From Desulfofustis glycolicus DSM 9705 (GTDB lineage: Bacteria > Desulfobacterota > Desulfobulbia > Desulfobulbales > Desulfocapsaceae): DNA of 64,000 nucleotides. A program made the translations under genes and the position numbers. How positions within the stretch are numbered: the stretch's first letter is position 1; every line of letters starts with the position of its first letter. The stretch spans positions 1-64,000 of the forward strand of contig NZ_FQXS01000002.1 of the NCBI RefSeq assembly GCF_900130015.1, given 5' to 3'. Shown one piece after another: positions 1 through 9,347 of the stretch. Below the pieces are notes generated by a model. The model was not told the origin of the DNA. It saw nothing but the letters and a program-made list of their open reading frames with translations, and did no database searches.

Positions 1-326
1 GGCCAATATCGACTTCGTCGTGCTTGATGAACTGGGATATCTGCCGTTCTCCCAGGCTGGCGGCAGCTTGTTGTTCCACCTGGTCAGCACATTGTACGAA
101 AGAACCTCGCTGATCGTGACCACCAATCTGAGCTTTGCCGAATGGTCCCAGATCTTCGGCGATGCCAAGATGACCACCGCCTTGCTCGATCGGTTGACCC
201 ATCACTGCGATATCATAGAAACAGGAAACGAGTCCTTCCGGCTCAAGAAGAGAACGTGACTTTTTTTATCAAAAGGGGGGGCTTTTTTGGACGCTGAAAG
301 GGGTCAATATTGAATGCTGATTGACA
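1..326 (+). mobile_element. IS21-family insertion sequence, right end (truncated by the window)
   Basis: The segment holds the tail of an istB-type gene followed by a short non-coding end. The sequence near 300-326, ending in TTGACA, resembles the termini of IS21-family elements, which end in CA. The left part and the istA gene lie outside the window. The exact right boundary (about 326) is inferred, because the other end cannot be compared. Confidence 0.5.
2..259 (+). CDS. istB: IstB-like ATPase of an IS21-type transposon, C-terminal fragment
   Basis: Reading from base 2 gives the C-terminal 85 residues of an IstB/DnaC-like AAA+ ATPase, the helper that loads the IS21 transposase on target DNA. 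The Walker B-like stretch [10 protein letters not shown] and the sensor segment [18 protein letters not shown] are diagnostic of IstB. The internal GTG at 20 falls inside the Walker B strand, so it cannot be the true start; the 5' part is outside the window. The usual IstB length is about 250 residues. Convergent with the integrase gene. Confidence 0.85.
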   Translation, partial: ANIDFVVLDELGYLPFSQAGGSLLFHLVSTLYERTSLIVTTNLSFAEWSQIFGDAKMTTALLDRLTHHCDIIETGNESFRLKKRT

Positions 327-327
327 A

Positions 328-1572
328 TCAGCCAGCCCTCCGCAAAGAAACAATCTTGGCGCTGGTCGTTTCTCTGCCGAGGATCCGGTCTATCTCATCG
401 GCTAGCTTTTGGAGGGCTTGTTTTTTCTCTGAAAAATAGTCGTGCTGGTCGTATACCGCCTGAATCTTCCCCTGGGAATGGTTCAGCACCAATTCTCTGA
501 TATGGGGCTGGATGCTCAGCCGGGACATGATCGTTCTGGCTGTTCTTCTCAGATCGTGACTTGTCCAGCCAGTAACACCAGATTTTTCCTGCACTCGTTT
601 CCGAGTTTCTTTCAGGCTGGTGGTGTGACCGGTCGTCTCTTTGCCACGACTCCGATTGTGCTTTGATGGAAATACCCATGGTGAATCCTGTTCCCGCCCC
701 TGGAGAATATCCATTACCTGCCTGCTTAGTGGAACAAGATGAATGGTGCCGCTTTTGGTCGTCGGGATCGTCCATAGCGCTTTATCAAAGTCGAGATCCG
801 CCCATCTCATGGCTTGAATCTCTCCTGGTCGTTGGGCGGTCAGCAGTCCCAGTCTGAGAATATCCCTCTGGTTTGGTCGAAGATCGTCGAAATGAGGCCA
901 TAAGGTTCTGATCTCGTCGTCTGATAGCACCCGCTTACGTGGTGGCTCACAGCCACCGGGCTTACGAATCCACTGCAACGGGTGGATGGTAATCCATCCT
1001 TTCGCCAGTGCTGGCTGGAAAAGGATCTGCAACAGACTATGCAGTCGATTGGCGCTGACCGGTGCTTTTTTCGCCACAGAATCTAGAAGATCGGACAAAT
1101 GAACCGGTTTCACATCCTCGACTTTCATATGGCCGAGTGCTGGCCGGATGATTTTTTCCCATCGGCGCTGCTCTTCCGAGACGGTGGACGGTGCTTTCGG
1201 CGCTGCCCGATTGGTCAGTGATTCCTGGTAGGCTTCCCAGAGATCCGCGACGGTCGGCGCTTCTTTGTGTGTCTTGGCTATACCGGCCGGATCTCCGCCA
1301 TCATGGACTGTCCGCAGATGCTTTGCTGCTTCCAGACGGGCATCCTTCAGAGATAGCTCCGGGTATCGTTTCTTGAACGTGTGCCGCCGCCGCCTGCCGT
1401 TTGCCCTGTACAGCACGAACCATGCTTTTGCCCGCCGGGAAACGCGAATACCCAGCGTCCCGCCTTGCCCGGGCAATGGTACTATCTCGTCGAAGAAATC
1501 AACCTGCGCTGTTCCATCGGGAATGGTCAGAGCCTTGATCGCTGCATCGGTAAATCTGAATGTCCGGTCCAT
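328..1572 (-). CDS. Tyrosine-type site-specific integrase (P4-like island integrase)
   Basis: A 414-residue tyrosine recombinase. It has an N-terminal arm-DNA-binding region (to about residue 95) rich in basic residues, a SAM-like core-binding domain, and a C-terminal catalytic domain with the expected residues: Arg in TAQRPGEI, HDLRR, a late His, and the nucleophile Tyr near VYDQHDY. The ATG at 1572 is preceded by a GGAGAGG-type ribosome site. A tRNA 3'-end sequence lies about 175 bp from its start, as is usual for P4-type island integrases, so it probably inserted the element extending to the left of the window. It looks intact. Confidence 0.9.
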   Translation of the reverse strand: MDRTFRFTDAAIKALTIPDGTAQVDFFDEIVPLPGQGGTLGIRVSRRAKAWFVLYRANGRRRRHTFKKRYPELSLKDARLEAAKHLRTVHDGGDPAGIAKTHKEAPTVADLWEAYQESLTNRAAPKAPSTVSEEQRRWEKIIRPALGHMKVEDVKPVHLSDLLDSVAKKAPVSANRLHSLLQILFQPALAKGWITIHPLQWIRKPGGCEPPRKRVLSDDEIRTLWPHFDDLRPNQRDILRLGLLTAQRPGEIQAMRWADLDFDKALWTIPTTKSGTIHLVPLSRQVMDILQGREQDSPWVFPSKHNRSRGKETTGHTTSLKETRKRVQEKSGVTGWTSHDLRRTARTIMSRLSIQPHIRELVLNHSQGKIQAVYDQHDYFSEKKQALQKLADEIDRILGRETTSAKIVSLRRAG

Positions 1573-1589
1573 TGCCTACCCCTCTCCAA

Positions 1590-1720
1590 AATAGGTGCCA
1601 AATAGGTGCCGCTTTGGGTCGATTTTCTGTTAGCCCCCCTGATACGTCCTGACACAAACAATATCATATCTTATCGGTTTTGAATATATTTAATTGTGTC
1701 ATAAAGAGTCAATAGGTGCC
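1590..1720. repeat. Direct repeats AATAGGTGCC, candidate integrase arm sites
   Basis: Three identical decamers AATAGGTGCC in the same direction at 1590-1599, 1601-1610 and 1711-1720, lying between the integrase start and the att-like sequence. Short direct repeats at this place are typical of arm-type binding sites for tyrosine recombinases. The role is inferred from position only. Confidence 0.45.
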
Positions 1721-1746
1721 GGGAAAATGCTATCTACCTTGAATGT

Positions 1747-1787
1747 GGTTCAGGGGGCCGGAGGTTCAAATCCTCTCATCCCGACCA
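1747..1787 (+). other. tRNA 3'-end fragment, probable attachment site (att)
   Basis: The sequence has a T-arm (GGAGG, loop TTCAAAT, CCTCT), a 3' acceptor strand CATCCCG, discriminator A and CCA ending at 1787. It resembles the 3' end of bacterial tRNA-Pro. The matching 5' acceptor strand CGGGATG is not found upstream, so this is not a whole tRNA gene. It is best read as the att copy left at one end of an integrated island, with the intact tRNA outside the window. Confidence 0.6.
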
Positions 1788-1794
1788 GTCAAGC

Positions 1795-1828
1795 AAAGGG
1801 ACATACGACATAGTTCGTATGTCCCTTT
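1795..1828 (+). terminator. Rho-independent terminator behind the tRNA end
   Basis: A perfect 14-bp stem (1795-1808 with 1815-1828) around loop CATAGT, ending in a T-run. It sits 7 bp behind the CCA of the tRNA fragment and would have terminated the original tRNA transcript. Confidence 0.75.
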
Positions 1829-1947
1829 TGTTATTGTACCTTTCAGTTTTCCCCACTGTGCCGGGATGATGAAACAACCGTCTCTGAAACAATGTGGTAT
1901 TTCCCTCGTTTCAGTAAAACCTACCGCAACTGACACGAGTCACGTCG

Positions 1948-4791
1948 TCAATCACTTCGTCTCACTGCGCCTGAACCGGGAAACCACGTCTCATCCGGCC
2001 AATTTCCCGCACGGTTGTGCCGGATGAGAAATTCACGGAACTCGTCGGCCGGAAGCGGTTTGCTGAAGAGATACCCCTGTCCCTGGTTACAGCCGAGGCG
2101 CTGCAGGAGCTTGAGCTGCTCGGGGGTCTCGATCCCTTCGGCAACCACGTTCATGCGCATCGCCGCGGCAAGAGACAGGATGATGGTGACCAACTCCAGA
2201 CTGCCCTTTCCTTCATCACAGATGGAGTTGATAAAGCTACGGTCGATCTTCAACGTCTGGATCGGTAGGGTGCGCAGATAGTTCAGCGACGAATAGCCGG
2301 TGCCGAAATCGTCAAGGGCGACGGAAATTCCCGCGTCACGGAAGCGCCGGAGCGAGTCGTTGGCTTGCTCGATTTCCTTCATCAGCGCGCTTTCGGTGAT
2401 TTCCAGTTCGAGGGCTGCCGGAGGAAGCCCGATTTCCTCGAGAATGTGCTCGACCTCCTCGACGAACCCTTCTTTACGAAAATGCTTGGTGGAGATATTA
2501 ACCGCCACCGCCAGTTGGCCCAGCCCTTCCTGCTGCCAGTCTGCAATCTGCCGACACGCCGTGCGGAGGACGAACAGGTCGATGGGTACGATCAATCCGT
2601 GCGCCTCGGCGTAGGGCAGGAACTCGCCCGGCGAAACCAGGCTGCCGTCGATATCGATACCCCGCACCAGCGCTTCCATACTCCGGAGACGACCGTCATC
2701 AAGCGATATCTTGGCCTGATAGAACACCGCGAATTGGTCGGCGGCAATGGCATTGCGAACAAAACGGTCGATTACGGTACGCCGCTGCGCCTGCTCGTTG
2801 AGGGCCGGGGTGAACAGGTGGTAGCGGTTCTTACCCTTTGTTTTCGATTCATACATCGCCAGATCGGCGTTTTTCAGCAGGGTGTCGGCATTGCTGCCGG
2901 CAATGGGATATACCGCGATGCCGATACTGACACCGAGATAAAATTCCATCTCCTGGACTGAATAGGGCCGGCTGAAATCGGCAATTATTTTTTCGGCAAT
3001 CCGACAGAAACATTCGGGCTGCCCCGGAGGCTCGATCAAAAGGGTGAATTCATCGCCACCCAACCGGGCGATGGTATCTGATTTCCGGACACACCGGGCA
3101 AGCCGGTCGGCAATCTGTTGCAACACCTCGTCGCCGGCGTGATGACCGAGGGTGTCGTTGACGTTTTTGAAGTCGTCGATATCGAGCAGTACGACACCGA
3201 ACTGCGTCCCCGCCCGGGCCGCCCGCTTGCTCGCCTGCTGCACGCGGTCATGGAATAACCGCTGGTTTGGCAGTTTCGTCAGTGAATCGTAAAACGCTTT
3301 GCGAGCCAGTTCTTCTTCAGCTTGTTTCAAGTCGGTGATATCGAGCAGAGAGACGGTGCTGCTGTCGGTTCCGGGAATCATCGCGACCGTTAGAATTCCG
3401 CAGCGCTGCCGGCCCACCAGGTCAAAATAGCGCACCTCGTACGTCCGCGGAGCTGAGGCGTCTCCCCGCCGCCGGGCCTGGTGATACCGCTGCATCCGCT
3501 CGATTTCCTCCGGCGGGAAGAAATCGTTCCAGGAGCGGCCGATAACCTCTTGTTCCTCCGGGTTATTCATGCTGCGACAAAACTCCTGGTTGGCCAGCTG
3601 GATCTTCGCCTCCGCGTCCACCATCACCATGGGGTTGCCGGTATTCATGAACAGCGAGCGAAACCGCTCCTCCGACTCGCTCAGCGACTCTTGAACAATC
3701 CGTATTTCATTAAAACTCTGTTCAATTTTATTCAGCATTGAGAAAATGGAGCGCGACAGGTCGGATATCTCATCACGACCGGCAAGGGTGGTAAAGCGGG
3801 ATGGGTCGCTCTGTTCAATCGAGTTGACCTGAGTGTTGAGCAGATCTATCCGTGACAGAATCTTCCGTTCCAGCAGCCATAAAATCAATCCACCCACCGC
3901 AACACCTGCCGCGACGATCACTATCAGGAGCCGCCTCGAGGCCTCCACTCCGGAAAGATAGACCGTGCGGGGCGCATCAACGGTGAGGAGCCCAACCGGG
4001 GTGCCCTGCACATCTGCCAGCACACCGGTACAGCGAATGGTCGTTTCGGATTTCTCGATGACGGGGAACAGCCCTCCGCTCCTGTTCTCTTGCAGATCCG
4101 TTGGAAAAATGGGCGGAATCGTGTCTGTTGCCAGGTTGATGTACTCGAGTTCAAGTTCGGTTCGTTGTTCCAACTCATCGAGCATGGCCGGGCCGAATTT
4201 CTTGCCCATGACGATCCAACCGGTACTCGGCCCCTGGCGATTGGTTGTCAGTACAGCTCGGCAGGAAAGAACGAAAATCTCCTGCTGCAGTACGACGATC
4301 CCGTCAAATCCCTGCTGTCTCTTATTGATTGACCGATCATCCAGCAACTGCTGCAAACTAACCAGGGTTTCATCCGGAACGGGCGACAGCTGCTCGGCCC
4401 CGGAGACATGATTTGCACCCCAGACCAGTTCACGGCGATTGTTGAACAGTATGATCAGGTTGTTCTGCTGCGCTTCGAAGGTATCCACGACGAGGTTTTC
4501 ATCGATGAATTCCTGGTTCTTCTCCTGCACGAAGCGGTAAGAGTCGTCCCAATACGACCAATCGGCGACAAGTTGACCGAGACTGGCATTGATGCCCTGG
4601 ATGGCATTGATGCTTCGACGAACATTGGCGGCGGCGATCTGCTCTTCCAACTCGTCGAATTTTCGATACGTCAAACCGTGGGACGAGATAACAAGGACGG
4701 CTACCAGGAGTCCAAAGCAGCCAAAAATGATCAGAACAATCGATTTTCGTAATTTCATCGGCATCCACGCCTGCAATGCTCCCCCTTCCAT
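1948..4791 (-). CDS. CHASE4-PAS-GGDEF-EAL cyclic-di-GMP signalling protein
   Basis: A 947-residue inner-membrane enzyme for making and breaking cyclic-di-GMP. Order: transmembrane helix (about 18-37), periplasmic CHASE4-type domain (with the WSYWDD motif), second helix (about 285-305), HAMP-like linker, PAS, GGDEF, EAL. The GGDEF site is intact (ARLGGDEF) and preceded by an inhibitory RxxD site (RKSD). The EAL domain keeps EALVR, the Asn of VNIS, EITES, DDFGTGYSS, KIDRSF and AEGIET, so both activities are possible. Start is uncertain: later ATGs at 4764 and 4758 begin closer to the first hydrophobic helix. It lies 57 bp behind the lipoprotein hydrolase gene and may be co-transcribed with it. 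Confidence 0.9.
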   Translation of the reverse strand: MEGGALQAWMPMKLRKSIVLIIFGCFGLLVAVLVISSHGLTYRKFDELEEQIAAANVRRSINAIQGINASLGQLVADWSYWDDSYRFVQEKNQEFIDENLVVDTFEAQQNNLIILFNNRRELVWGANHVSGAEQLSPVPDETLVSLQQLLDDRSINKRQQGFDGIVVLQQEIFVLSCRAVLTTNRQGPSTGWIVMGKKFGPAMLDELEQRTELELEYINLATDTIPPIFPTDLQENRSGGLFPVIEKSETTIRCTGVLADVQGTPVGLLTVDAPRTVYLSGVEASRRLLIVIVAAGVAVGGLILWLLERKILSRIDLLNTQVNSIEQSDPSRFTTLAGRDEISDLSRSIFSMLNKIEQSFNEIRIVQESLSESEERFRSLFMNTGNPMVMVDAEAKIQLANQEFCRSMNNPEEQEVIGRSWNDFFPPEEIERMQRYHQARRRGDASAPRTYEVRYFDLVGRQRCGILTVAMIPGTDSSTVSLLDITDLKQAEEELARKAFYDSLTKLPNQRLFHDRVQQASKRAARAGTQFGVVLLDIDDFKNVNDTLGHHAGDEVLQQIADRLARCVRKSDTIARLGGDEFTLLIEPPGQPECFCRIAEKIIADFSRPYSVQEMEFYLGVSIGIAVYPIAGSNADTLLKNADLAMYESKTKGKNRYHLFTPALNEQAQRRTVIDRFVRNAIAADQFAVFYQAKISLDDGRLRSMEALVRGIDIDGSLVSPGEFLPYAEAHGLIVPIDLFVLRTACRQIADWQQEGLGQLAVAVNISTKHFRKEGFVEEVEHILEEIGLPPAALELEITESALMKEIEQANDSLRRFRDAGISVALDDFGTGYSSLNYLRTLPIQTLKIDRSFINSICDEGKGSLELVTIILSLAAAMRMNVVAEGIETPEQLKLLQRLGCNQGQGYLFSKPLPADEFREFLIRHNRAGNWPDETWFPGSGAVRRSD

Positions 4792-4848
4792 GGGAAAGAC
4801 AGAGCCGTCTCACTTTTCGGAGGTTACGGTATTGCTGCTGTTGTCCGT

Positions 4849-5592
4849 TTATCGGTCGGCATCCAGAATGCCTTGGTCGAGAAAATGGAGCCAGACTTCT
4901 TTCATGGTCTTGGCGGTATGGTTACCGGGGATGGCAAACACTCTGTCGGCGGGAAGAATGGTGGCGAGCAGCGTCTGTCCTTTCAGATAGGGATCCTCGG
5001 TACCGTAACCAAGATAGAGCAGCGGCAGTTCCTGGTTGCCGGCCGCACCTTGCTGCAGCCAGTGCCAGAGCATGCGCTGCCAATCCTTGTCGGAGTCGTA
5101 GCTGCCGGGCTCCCAGCTGCGTATTCCGCCGGCCTCGTTGATCTCATTGAGAATGGACGACCAGCCGAGAAAGGGTGAAATGACGCAGACGCCGGAGACA
5201 TCGTCAGGATGCTCCCGAGCATAGAGGAGCGCCCCGAGCCCGCCCATGGACACGCCGACCAGCCAGAATTGTTCATAACCGTCCCGCCTGGCCGGCCCAA
5301 TAACGTCCTCTTTGAGCCGAGGGATGAGCGTTTCGCCCATGTAATAGCCGAAATGGGCATTGGGAGCGACCATATCGACAGGCAAGCGGCGCTCTCTGAC
5401 CGCATCGACAAACCCTTCATCAGCAAAGTCCTCATGACTGCCGCCTCGCCCCCGGAGAAAGATGACCATAGTTTTGCCCCGGGACGGATTTTCGGCCTGA
5501 TAGTAGAGTGTGCGCAGGGGAGCATTGGTTGAACAACCGCAGAGCGTTGCCGCCAGAAAAATCAACAGACCGTGTGTCGTCAGCCATTTCAT
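4849..5592 (-). CDS. Alpha/beta-hydrolase lipoprotein
   Basis: A 247-residue protein with a lipoprotein signal peptide (lipobox LCGC at about residues 17-20) followed by an alpha/beta-hydrolase fold. The nucleophile elbow is GVSMGG, a late His falls in PGNHTAKT, and the oxyanion strand is IFLRGRGGSHEDF. It is probably an esterase anchored on the periplasmic side of a membrane. The substrate cannot be told. Directly upstream of the GGDEF/EAL gene on the same strand. Confidence 0.75.
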   Translation of the reverse strand: MKWLTTHGLLIFLAATLCGCSTNAPLRTLYYQAENPSRGKTMVIFLRGRGGSHEDFADEGFVDAVRERRLPVDMVAPNAHFGYYMGETLIPRLKEDVIGPARRDGYEQFWLVGVSMGGLGALLYAREHPDDVSGVCVISPFLGWSSILNEINEAGGIRSWEPGSYDSDKDWQRMLWHWLQQGAAGNQELPLLYLGYGTEDPYLKGQTLLATILPADRVFAIPGNHTAKTMKEVWLHFLDQGILDADR

Positions 5593-5779
5593 CGAAGCAC
5601 GCTCCTTGGCCAGGGTTAGTGGTGGTTTTTCTTCACCAAAACGATGTATGCAATTATCATAGCGTAAACTGCACCACTATTCCATTGCGACACGCCGATC
5701 CCGGCATTTTACGGGTCCCCAAAAACAACTTTGTTGGTTTTTTCTGCTCCCTAATACCTTCGATGATGCTTACCCTGAG

Positions 5780-6748
5780 ATGATGAATACGCTGCAGATA
5801 GTCTATGCCACTCATCGCCCTGAATCGATGGAATTTACCGAGCGGATCATGCGCCGCCACGAGGTGATCGTGCTCGAGGAGCCGCCGCATCCCGATTTTT
5901 CGGCCATGCTTACCGGCAGTGTCGATCTTGAGAGCTACCTGCTCGAACATGATCTGGAATATCACGATTTCAGTCTGCAACAATGCACGATATTGCAACA
6001 CGCACATCGGACCGGCAAAACCATCCACCAGGTCGAGCCCTTTCTTCAAGAGCTGCTGACGATCCACGAGTTCTTCGCGGCCGGCCACGCACCGGCCGAA
6101 CTTGACCCGGCAACGCTGCGCTACCAGGTCTATCTCCGGGAGAAAGAGGCCACCAAGGCCTTGATCGACTACTATCAGGCGGTGCGCAGCGACCACTTTC
6201 CCGCCATCCTGCTGGCCATGAAAACCTTTGCCCGGGCCGATGTCGCACGGCTCCGGCTGCGCGACAAACTGCGTGCCGAACAGATCCTGACAATGCTGCA
6301 CCCCGGAGAAGACATCTATATCGAGGCCGGCCCGATCCACCTGCTGCTCGAGCGGCACCTGAGAAGAGGCCTGCCGGCCGGCTGGTCGCTGAAGACCTGT
6401 TTCGTCGAGCACCAGGCGCTGGCCCGGCTCGGCTTGCGCGGCAGCCTCTACAGTCCGGGCGACGAATTAACCATCGGGTATCTGCTGCGCAGCTCGATCA
6501 GCGCACGGCGGGAAGAGTTGCTCTGTGCCCGGGCGCTGATCTTCGCCAAGATCATCACCAAGGAGGAAATGAACGGTAACGGAAACGACTTTCCACACAC
6601 CCGAAACGAATACGAAACCATCAGACTGGTCAGGCCGCTCTCGCTTACCGATTGTCAGGAATTGTTTTTCAGGACCAGATCGTTATCCACGAGGGAAGCG
6701 GCTGCCGTGGTTAAAAAACATGTTGCCGCGGCGACGCTGTTGAATTGA
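5780..6748 (+). CDS. Conserved hypothetical protein (322 aa)
   Basis: Not recognised with certainty. A soluble 322-residue protein without signal peptide or membrane segment. It opens with VYATHRPESMEFTERIMRRH and EEPPHPDF, a His/Glu-rich N-terminus faintly like TraB/PrgY-type or ChaN-type folds, followed by a helical middle part and EAGPIHLLLERHLRR. The codon usage fits the genome and no frame is broken, so the gene is likely real. No good ribosome site precedes the ATG at 5780, and 5783 is an equal choice. Divergent from the hydrolase gene, with the promoter area 5593-5779 between them. Confidence 0.6.
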   Translation: MMNTLQIVYATHRPESMEFTERIMRRHEVIVLEEPPHPDFSAMLTGSVDLESYLLEHDLEYHDFSLQQCTILQHAHRTGKTIHQVEPFLQELLTIHEFFAAGHAPAELDPATLRYQVYLREKEATKALIDYYQAVRSDHFPAILLAMKTFARADVARLRLRDKLRAEQILTMLHPGEDIYIEAGPIHLLLERHLRRGLPAGWSLKTCFVEHQALARLGLRGSLYSPGDELTIGYLLRSSISARREELLCARALIFAKIITKEEMNGNGNDFPHTRNEYETIRLVRPLSLTDCQELFFRTRSLSTREAAAVVKKHVAAATLLN

Positions 6749-6782
6749 GGCGGGGCGGTTGGCTGGCGGATCAGTTGGCCGG

Positions 6783-7298
6783 TTATTGCTGCACCCCGGC
6801 AAATTCACGACGGATCTGCTCGATTCGGCTGCGGTTCTTGCCCAGATCGGAATAGCCAAGCCGGGAAGCGGACCGGACATGGATTACGTGGTGCTGATTG
6901 TCGAGCAGGAACTCGCCGTCATCGACGAACAGCGTCGTGCGAAACTCAACGCGGAGATAACCAGGTCGTCTCGTGACGATGGCCGTATCACCCCGCTCCG
7001 CCAGCAGCTTTTCCAGGCGGGCAAAAGCCTGCTCAGGAGAGTCTGAAAAAACGAGCGGTTCGATATGATGGCGGTGGTCGTCAGCCTGACTCGAAACGCA
7101 ATTCGGCGAGGCGGGACAATCGACAAGCCGGCCGTCGTGCACTCCCAAATCATTCGGCGGCGTCCCGCTGCAGGCCGCCAGCAACCAGGAAACAAGTCCC
7201 ATCAATATGATCCTTTGCAAAAGCTGAAACAAAGTGCGGCACTGGTCACCGTCTGCCATGACAGTGCAGATGTGCCACTCCTGCACTGTTTTTTTCAT
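6783..7298 (-). CDS. DUF1499 family lipoprotein
   Basis: A 171-residue protein from the ATG at 7298, chosen because AGGTGG precedes it at good spacing and the codon overlaps the stop of the upstream nucleotidyltransferase gene (ATGA). It has an unusually long polar leader, then a hydrophobic helix and lipobox LLAAC at about residue 41-42. The DUF1499 signature CPASPNCVSSQ follows, then a beta-rich domain. DUF1499 proteins are of unknown function. Translationally coupled to 7295-8488, so it belongs to the PqqD/HprK-like operon. Confidence 0.75.
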   Translation of the reverse strand: MKKTVQEWHICTVMADGDQCRTLFQLLQRIILMGLVSWLLAACSGTPPNDLGVHDGRLVDCPASPNCVSSQADDHRHHIEPLVFSDSPEQAFARLEKLLAERGDTAIVTRRPGYLRVEFRTTLFVDDGEFLLDNQHHVIHVRSASRLGYSDLGKNRSRIEQIRREFAGVQQ

Positions 7299-8488
7299 GA
7301 TACCACCTTTTTCACCAGAATTCGCAGCCGCCGCCAGCGCCCCTGCAGGCTGCGACCATTCTGCGCCGCGCCAACAGGCAACGCATAGTAGAGCCGAGCC
7401 CACCAGAGAATGTGGCACGGGTGACGGTAACAATAGCACCACAGCGTTTGCCATCGACCGAGCGCCCCATAATAGAGTTTGACCCACCACAGCGATGGCA
7501 GGAACGTCTCCTTCAGGATGGCGACAAAGGACAGATTATCGTGCTTGAAGTGCCTGATTTTTCTTTGCGGCCAGCCGCGGTAGGGAAACGGCCGGCGTCG
7601 CCGGTTCGCTTCACCTGGCTCGATAATGCCCGCAGGCACCCGCTGGGGATCCCAAGGGGTCAGGTGCTGCATCATCGACAACGCAGCGCGTAATTGCGGT
7701 TCCTCACTGAACAGACGATGCCAGTCCAGCGACTCGGCATGCAATTCGACAAATCCGATCTGATCGGCAGCGTTGATCAGTTTGTAGGATTCGTAGCTGA
7801 GCGGCATGCGGAAACCGTGGTGATAAAGGTGACGCAGCATCTCCTCACCGCCGAGCGTAGCGTAGCGCATACCGTCACACTCAAACGAAGTGCTGGAAGC
7901 GAGTAGCCGCGTAAAATCGATCTGTGGATAGTATGGCGGACAATCCGGGTACAGGGCGCGATGGATTTCAATGCAGACCTTCATACCCTCGACGTTTTTC
8001 ACCAGCGGCGGCAGATGGTAATGATCGTCCGGCGTCGGCGTACCGTGGCGATCAAAGCCTGCCGCCAGCGCTATTTGCTGGGCCCGCTCTGCCTGGTCCG
8101 GAGCAAGAAGCAGATCGATATCGCGCATCGGTCGCAGGGCCGGATCGGGATAGAGGGTATGGCACAGGGCCGCCCCTTTGATCACCAGCGGCGACACCCC
8201 CTCCGTCGCCAGAAGGGATAACAGCTCATGTAGGACCGCCTGCCTGACCCGCGCCTGGTGGGCATGAATCCGCGCCAGGATCATCAGCGAGCGGCGGGGC
8301 TCTGCCGGTACGGCAATGTCCGCGGTCGTCAGATGGTGGAGCAGCAGCGGCGCCAGCCCGTGGCGTTCGGCCTGGCGAATCGTTTCCTGCCAGTCTGATT
8401 CCTCCTTAGCAGCCTGCCCGAGCAGCCGATACTGCTCAGGATGCCCCGTAATCCGGGCGCAGAGATTAAGGACCGGGCGGCTCGCCAT
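7295..8488 (-). CDS. Nucleotidyltransferase family protein (NTP_transf_5 type)
   Basis: About 397 residues from the ATG at 8488, which lies inside the end of the HprK-like gene. The family hallmark is the segment LVIKGAALCHTLYPDP followed by PMRDIDLLL, the metal-binding DxD of a pol-beta-like nucleotidyltransferase. Such proteins often sit beside PqqD-like and HprK-like genes in polysaccharide or modified-peptide loci, exactly as here. The substrate is unknown. Confidence 0.8.
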   Translation of the reverse strand: MASRPVLNLCARITGHPEQYRLLGQAAKEESDWQETIRQAERHGLAPLLLHHLTTADIAVPAEPRRSLMILARIHAHQARVRQAVLHELLSLLATEGVSPLVIKGAALCHTLYPDPALRPMRDIDLLLAPDQAERAQQIALAAGFDRHGTPTPDDHYHLPPLVKNVEGMKVCIEIHRALYPDCPPYYPQIDFTRLLASSTSFECDGMRYATLGGEEMLRHLYHHGFRMPLSYESYKLINAADQIGFVELHAESLDWHRLFSEEPQLRAALSMMQHLTPWDPQRVPAGIIEPGEANRRRRPFPYRGWPQRKIRHFKHDNLSFVAILKETFLPSLWWVKLYYGALGRWQTLWCYCYRHPCHILWWARLYYALPVGAAQNGRSLQGRWRRLRILVKKVVS

Positions 8489-9347
8489 GACCGGCTCTGC
8501 CGAAGAGCTGCTGCCGTTGCCGCTCGCCGAAAAACTGCTCGAGATCAGCGGTATCACCGTAGGTCAGCGAGAAGGAACGGCAATTCCTGATGACCCGGGC
8601 CAGGCTCGGGATGCCTAGTTTCTCCAGGTTGCGGGCGTTGACATGGCACTGCATCAGCTGCAGGCAGCTTTGGGCTGCCGATATCTCCTGTAGCCCCGGC
8701 GACTCGCCAGCTTGAAACCGCGGGAAGATGAAATGGGTCACCCGCGGTTCGATCGCGTCCGGCGAGATACGGTTGCCGCCCAACAGACGATGCGGAATCA
8801 TGATCCCTTCACGCGCTTGGACCAAAAGATCTCGGCAACGACCAGCCAGCGGCGCCAGAAACGGAACCATTTTCTTCAGGTTGATCGGCCGGGTGAAGGC
8901 GATGACCCGCTGGTCGTCGAGCATGACCAGCTCATCGGTCAGGTAAGAAAACCCCCGGGATACCAGCCAGGCAGTCAGCGTGCTCTTGCCGGCACCGCTC
9001 GTTCCCGGCAGCACGAGACAGGTTGAGCCCAAGGAAACGGCCGCCGCGTGAACGGCATGATGCCGATCATTGTCAATAATGCACTGCTCGAGAATCTCGT
9101 TCATCAGGCAATAGGCCTGCCGGTAGACGGTCCCCCCTTCAAGCAGGACCGATCCATCGACCGTCAGCAAAGCGGCCTGCATCGAGGAATCAACACCGAT
9201 TTCATAGCGCTTGATCGGCTCGCCGCCGTCTTCGACAAACAGGTCGGCAAAGAGGAACACAACGAGCGCCCGCGCTTCGCGATTCAAACAGTGCACCTCG
9301 ACAGAGCGCCCGCCGATGCCGACGGTAAACTGGGAATCAAGAACCAT
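8466..9347 (-). CDS. HprK-related kinase
   Basis: About 293 residues from the ATG at 9347 (an upstream ATG at 9395 would lie inside pqqD). A P-loop kinase related to HPr kinase: Walker A GTSGAGKST near residue 115, then a Walker B-like YLTDELVMLDD. It lacks the N-terminal domain of true HprK. This family is known from exosortase/exopolysaccharide and lasso-peptide loci, where its target is unproven. Overlaps both neighbours, so the operon is tight. Confidence 0.8.
   Translation of the reverse strand: MVLDSQFTVGIGGRSVEVHCLNREARALVVFLFADLFVEDGGEPIKRYEIGVDSSMQAALLTVDGSVLLEGGTVYRQAYCLMNEILEQCIIDNDRHHAVHAAAVSLGSTCLVLPGTSGAGKSTLTAWLVSRGFSYLTDELVMLDDQRVIAFTRPINLKKMVPFLAPLAGRCRDLLVQAREGIMIPHRLLGGNRISPDAIEPRVTHFIFPRFQAGESPGLQEISAAQSCLQLMQCHVNARNLEKLGIPSLARVIRNCRSFSLTYGDTADLEQFFGERQRQQLFGRAGHGEPPGP

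Noticed and set aside
1700-1787. A complete tRNA gene at the integrase
   Set aside because: The 3' half is good, but no 5' acceptor strand or D-arm precedes it; only the att-type fragment is present.
5657-6412. A 251-codon minus-strand frame
   Set aside because: Antisense shadow of the 322-residue gene with no ribosome site and no domain.
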